NCBI RefSeq assembly: GCF_000023465.1
Contig: NC_014041.1
Coordinates: 2,176,001-2,240,000 of the forward strand
Origin: Zunongwangia profunda SM-A87
GTDB lineage: Bacteria > Bacteroidota > Bacteroidia > Flavobacteriales > Flavobacteriaceae
Length of the DNA: 64,000 nt
Reading direction: 5' to 3'
The notes under the pieces were generated by a model. It was not told where the DNA came from, ran no database searches, and worked only from the letters and a program-made list of their open reading frames with translations. The position numbers and the translations under genes are program-made. Numbering within the stretch: the stretch's first letter is position 1; each line of letters opens with the position of its first letter. Of the stretch, positions 62,296 to 64,000 are shown one piece after another.

Positions 62296-63825
62296 ATGAG
62301 AGAAGCTATTCGCTTTACTCTAATTGTATCCTTAATCGTTGGGTTAATTATTTTTACTATCGTTTGGCCTGTTTGGGGCTTTTCTATTTTCGGGATTGTA
62401 CTTTTTGCCATAGGGCTCTATGATATTTTTCAAAAAGAGCATACCATTTTACGAAACTTCCCACTGTTGGGGCATATGCGATATATGCTAGAACTTATAA
62501 GTCCTGAAATCCATCAATATTTTATCGAAAATGACACTGATGGTAAACCTATAGATCGTAATCACCGATCTTATATTTATCAGCGTGCCAAACTTCAAAA
62601 AGAAACGCACCCTTTCGGTACACAGTTAAATGTGGAAGAAGAGAATTTTAAATGGATGCGACATAGTATTTACCCTACAAAAGTTCAAAAAGAATATCCA
62701 CGCGTAAATATAGGAGGACCTGATTGCGAACAGACTTACTCCGCCTCATTATTTAATATTTCAGCAATGAGTTTTGGGGCACTGAGCAAAAATGCTATTG
62801 AAGCCTTAAATAAAGGCGCAAAGGAAGGAAACTTTTTTCATGATACCGGGGAAGGAGGAATTTCAGATTACCACCGATTGGGCGGAGATCTTGTTTGGGA
62901 AATTGGTACCGGATATTTTGGTTGCCGAACAGAAGAAGGAAATTTTGATCCTGAGCAATTTAAAGAAAAAGCTAATTGGCCGGAAGTAAAGATGATAGAA
63001 ATTAAAATTTCTCAAGGCGCCAAACCCGGTCATGGTGGCGTTTTACCGGCTTCAAAAAATAATAATGAAATAGCCAAAATTAGGGGGGTAGAACCGCATA
63101 CCGATGTCCTTTCTCCCCCGGGGCATACGGCATTTAATAATGCAGAAGGATTATTAGGCTTTGTTGAACAGCTAAGAGCACTATCCAACGGTAAACCGGT
63201 TGGATTTAAGCTAAGCATTGGCTCTAAAGATGAATTTCTTGAGATTTGTGAAAAAATGGTGGAAACCGGAATTAAACCAGATTTTATTACGGTTGATGGC
63301 GCCGAAGGCGGAACAGGTGCTGCACCAATAGATTTTTCTAATTACGTAGGGATGCCTTGGGAAAAAGCTTTAATTTTTGTGGTAGACGCTTTAAATGGTT
63401 TCGACTTAAAGAAAGATATTAAAGTCGTAACAGCAACAAAAATTTTTACAGCATTTGATATTTTTAAGGCCTTATGTATTGGCGCAGATATCTGTAATTC
63501 TGCACGTGGGATGATGTTAGCGCTTGGTTGCATACAAGCGCTACGCTGTGATACCAATAAATGTCCTACCGGTGTGGCTACAAATGATAGGAGGCTTATG
63601 AATGGTTTGGTAGTAGCGGATAAATGGAAAAGAGTTAAAAATTATCAGCAGCAAACTTTAGATGATTTTCTGGAACTTTTTGCCGCGGCAGGATGTGAGA
63701 GACTCTCTGAACTTAATCGCACCATGATTAATAAAAAGATAAATGATAAAATTGAATCTTATTCTGTATTTTATCCCTCGGTAGCTACCGGGGCTTATTT
63801 AAAAGAAGAGCGCGTTGCTCCCTAA
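62296..63825 (+). CDS. Membrane-anchored FMN-binding glutamate synthase-like protein
   Basis: A 509-residue protein with two N-terminal hydrophobic helices (about 9-28 and 30-46) and a TIM-barrel domain like the FMN domain of glutamate synthase (from about 90). Key segments are GEGGISDYHRLGGDLVWEIG, KISQGAKPGHGGVLPASK, PPGHTAFNNAEGL and VDGAEGGTGAAP, which bind FMN and substrate. CIQALRCDTNKCPTG near residue 420 supplies cysteines of a 3Fe-4S-like cluster. The glutaminase domain of full GltB is absent. Its reaction is uncertain: NADPH- or ferredoxin-linked amidotransfer is possible. The next gene, a universal stress protein, starts 15 bases after it. Confidence 0.9.
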   Translation: MREAIRFTLIVSLIVGLIIFTIVWPVWGFSIFGIVLFAIGLYDIFQKEHTILRNFPLLGHMRYMLELISPEIHQYFIENDTDGKPIDRNHRSYIYQRAKLQKETHPFGTQLNVEEENFKWMRHSIYPTKVQKEYPRVNIGGPDCEQTYSASLFNISAMSFGALSKNAIEALNKGAKEGNFFHDTGEGGISDYHRLGGDLVWEIGTGYFGCRTEEGNFDPEQFKEKANWPEVKMIEIKISQGAKPGHGGVLPASKNNNEIAKIRGVEPHTDVLSPPGHTAFNNAEGLLGFVEQLRALSNGKPVGFKLSIGSKDEFLEICEKMVETGIKPDFITVDGAEGGTGAAPIDFSNYVGMPWEKALIFVVDALNGFDLKKDIKVVTATKIFTAFDIFKALCIGADICNSARGMMLALGCIQALRCDTNKCPTGVATNDRRLMNGLVVADKWKRVKNYQQQTLDDFLELFAAAGCERLSELNRTMINKKINDKIESYSVFYPSVATGAYLKEERVAP

Positions 63826-63840
63826 CCAAATATTTATATT

Positions 63841-64000
63841 ATGAAAAAAGTATTAATTGCCATCGATTATCACCCAAATTCAGAGGTGGTAGCTAGTGCC
63901 GGTTATGAGCTGGCTAAAAGTATGAATGCAGAGGTTTGTTTACTGCATGTATTGGCCGAGGTCTCTCATTATGGCGTCAATTATTCAGAATTTCTTGGTT
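63841..64000 (+). CDS. Universal stress protein (partial, runs off the window)
   Basis: From ATG at 63841 the visible 53 residues read MKKVLIAIDYHPNSEVVASA then YELAKSMNAEVCLLHVLAEV. This is the ATP-binding beta-alpha-beta opening of UspA-like proteins, with the IAIDYHP loop at the start. The rest lies beyond the window. It is 15 bases downstream of the FMN protein gene and likely in one operon with it. Confidence 0.85.
   Translation, partial: MKKVLIAIDYHPNSEVVASAGYELAKSMNAEVCLLHVLAEVSHYGVNYSEFLG

Noticed and set aside
1..64000. CRISPR array, tRNA or prophage
   Set aside because: No regularly spaced repeats, no cloverleaf sequence and no phage structural genes were seen in any gap.

Overview
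The window is a low-G+C chromosomal segment from a member of the Bacteroidota, most likely a marine Flavobacteriaceae (Zunongwangia/Gramella/Salegentibacter-like; the genus is inferred from gene content only). Supporting signs are promoters with the Bacteroidota -7 box TAnnTTTG, lipoprotein signals followed by acidic residues (CSSDDD), DUF4252 and DUF4199 proteins, a lipidated TamA-like protein next to TamB, and a type B L31. It is mostly ordinary core genome. No rRNA, tRNA, CRISPR array, prophage or insertion sequence was seen.

Layout. 0.4-5.6 kb (- strand): ABC exporter, phosphohexomutase, glycosyltransferase, DUF4199 protein. 5.7-7.3 kb: L31 and a GlmU-like nucleotidyltransferase. 7.4-8.9 kb: HipA-like kinase with DUF3037 partner. 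9.2-15.9 kb: MtaB, small GNAT, pirin, hydrolase, lytic transglycosylase, M28 peptidase, thioredoxin-fold and TPR proteins. 16-19.7 kb: L34, short CarB, DUF423. 19.7-24.8 kb (- strand): lipoprotein, SBF-like transporter, thioesterase, serine hydrolase, RmuC.

25.1-33.1 kb is a vitamin B12 uptake locus. A BtuFCD-type ABC transporter is divergent from a cobalamin riboswitch that leads into a BtuB-like TonB receptor and a BtuG-like beta-propeller surface lipoprotein. Between btuB and btuG sits an AT-rich gene for a MACPF (perforin-like) lipoprotein. Its first 24 codons are identical to those of btuG, so it is bracketed by a 76-bp perfect direct repeat. This looks like a MACPF gene that was dropped into a B12 locus and took over a surface-lipoprotein export signal. 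It is the most interesting object in the window and recalls the Bacteroidales MACPF toxins (BSAPs), though its function here is not shown.

33.2-42.9 kb: S41 protease, ECF sigma operon with two DUF4252 proteins, membrane-bound HTH regulator, amidohydrolase, GrpB, an RDD gene frameshifted in an 8-base homopolymer, and a DUF4139 (MuiA-like) protein carrying an inserted carboxypeptidase-regulatory/TonB-plug segment. 43.0-44.8 kb: S15-type peptidase split by a frameshift in a 6-base homopolymer. 45.0-48.3 kb: cysE-cysM and a DEAH helicase. 49.4-51.2 kb: a BlaI repressor and an M56 antirepressor protease fused to a complete amidase domain, with two operator dyads upstream. 51.3-59.9 kb: OmpA, TamB and TamL. 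59.9-64 kb: Upp, a secreted protein, a degenerate repeat pair, a membrane-anchored FMN glutamate synthase-like protein, and the start of a universal stress protein.
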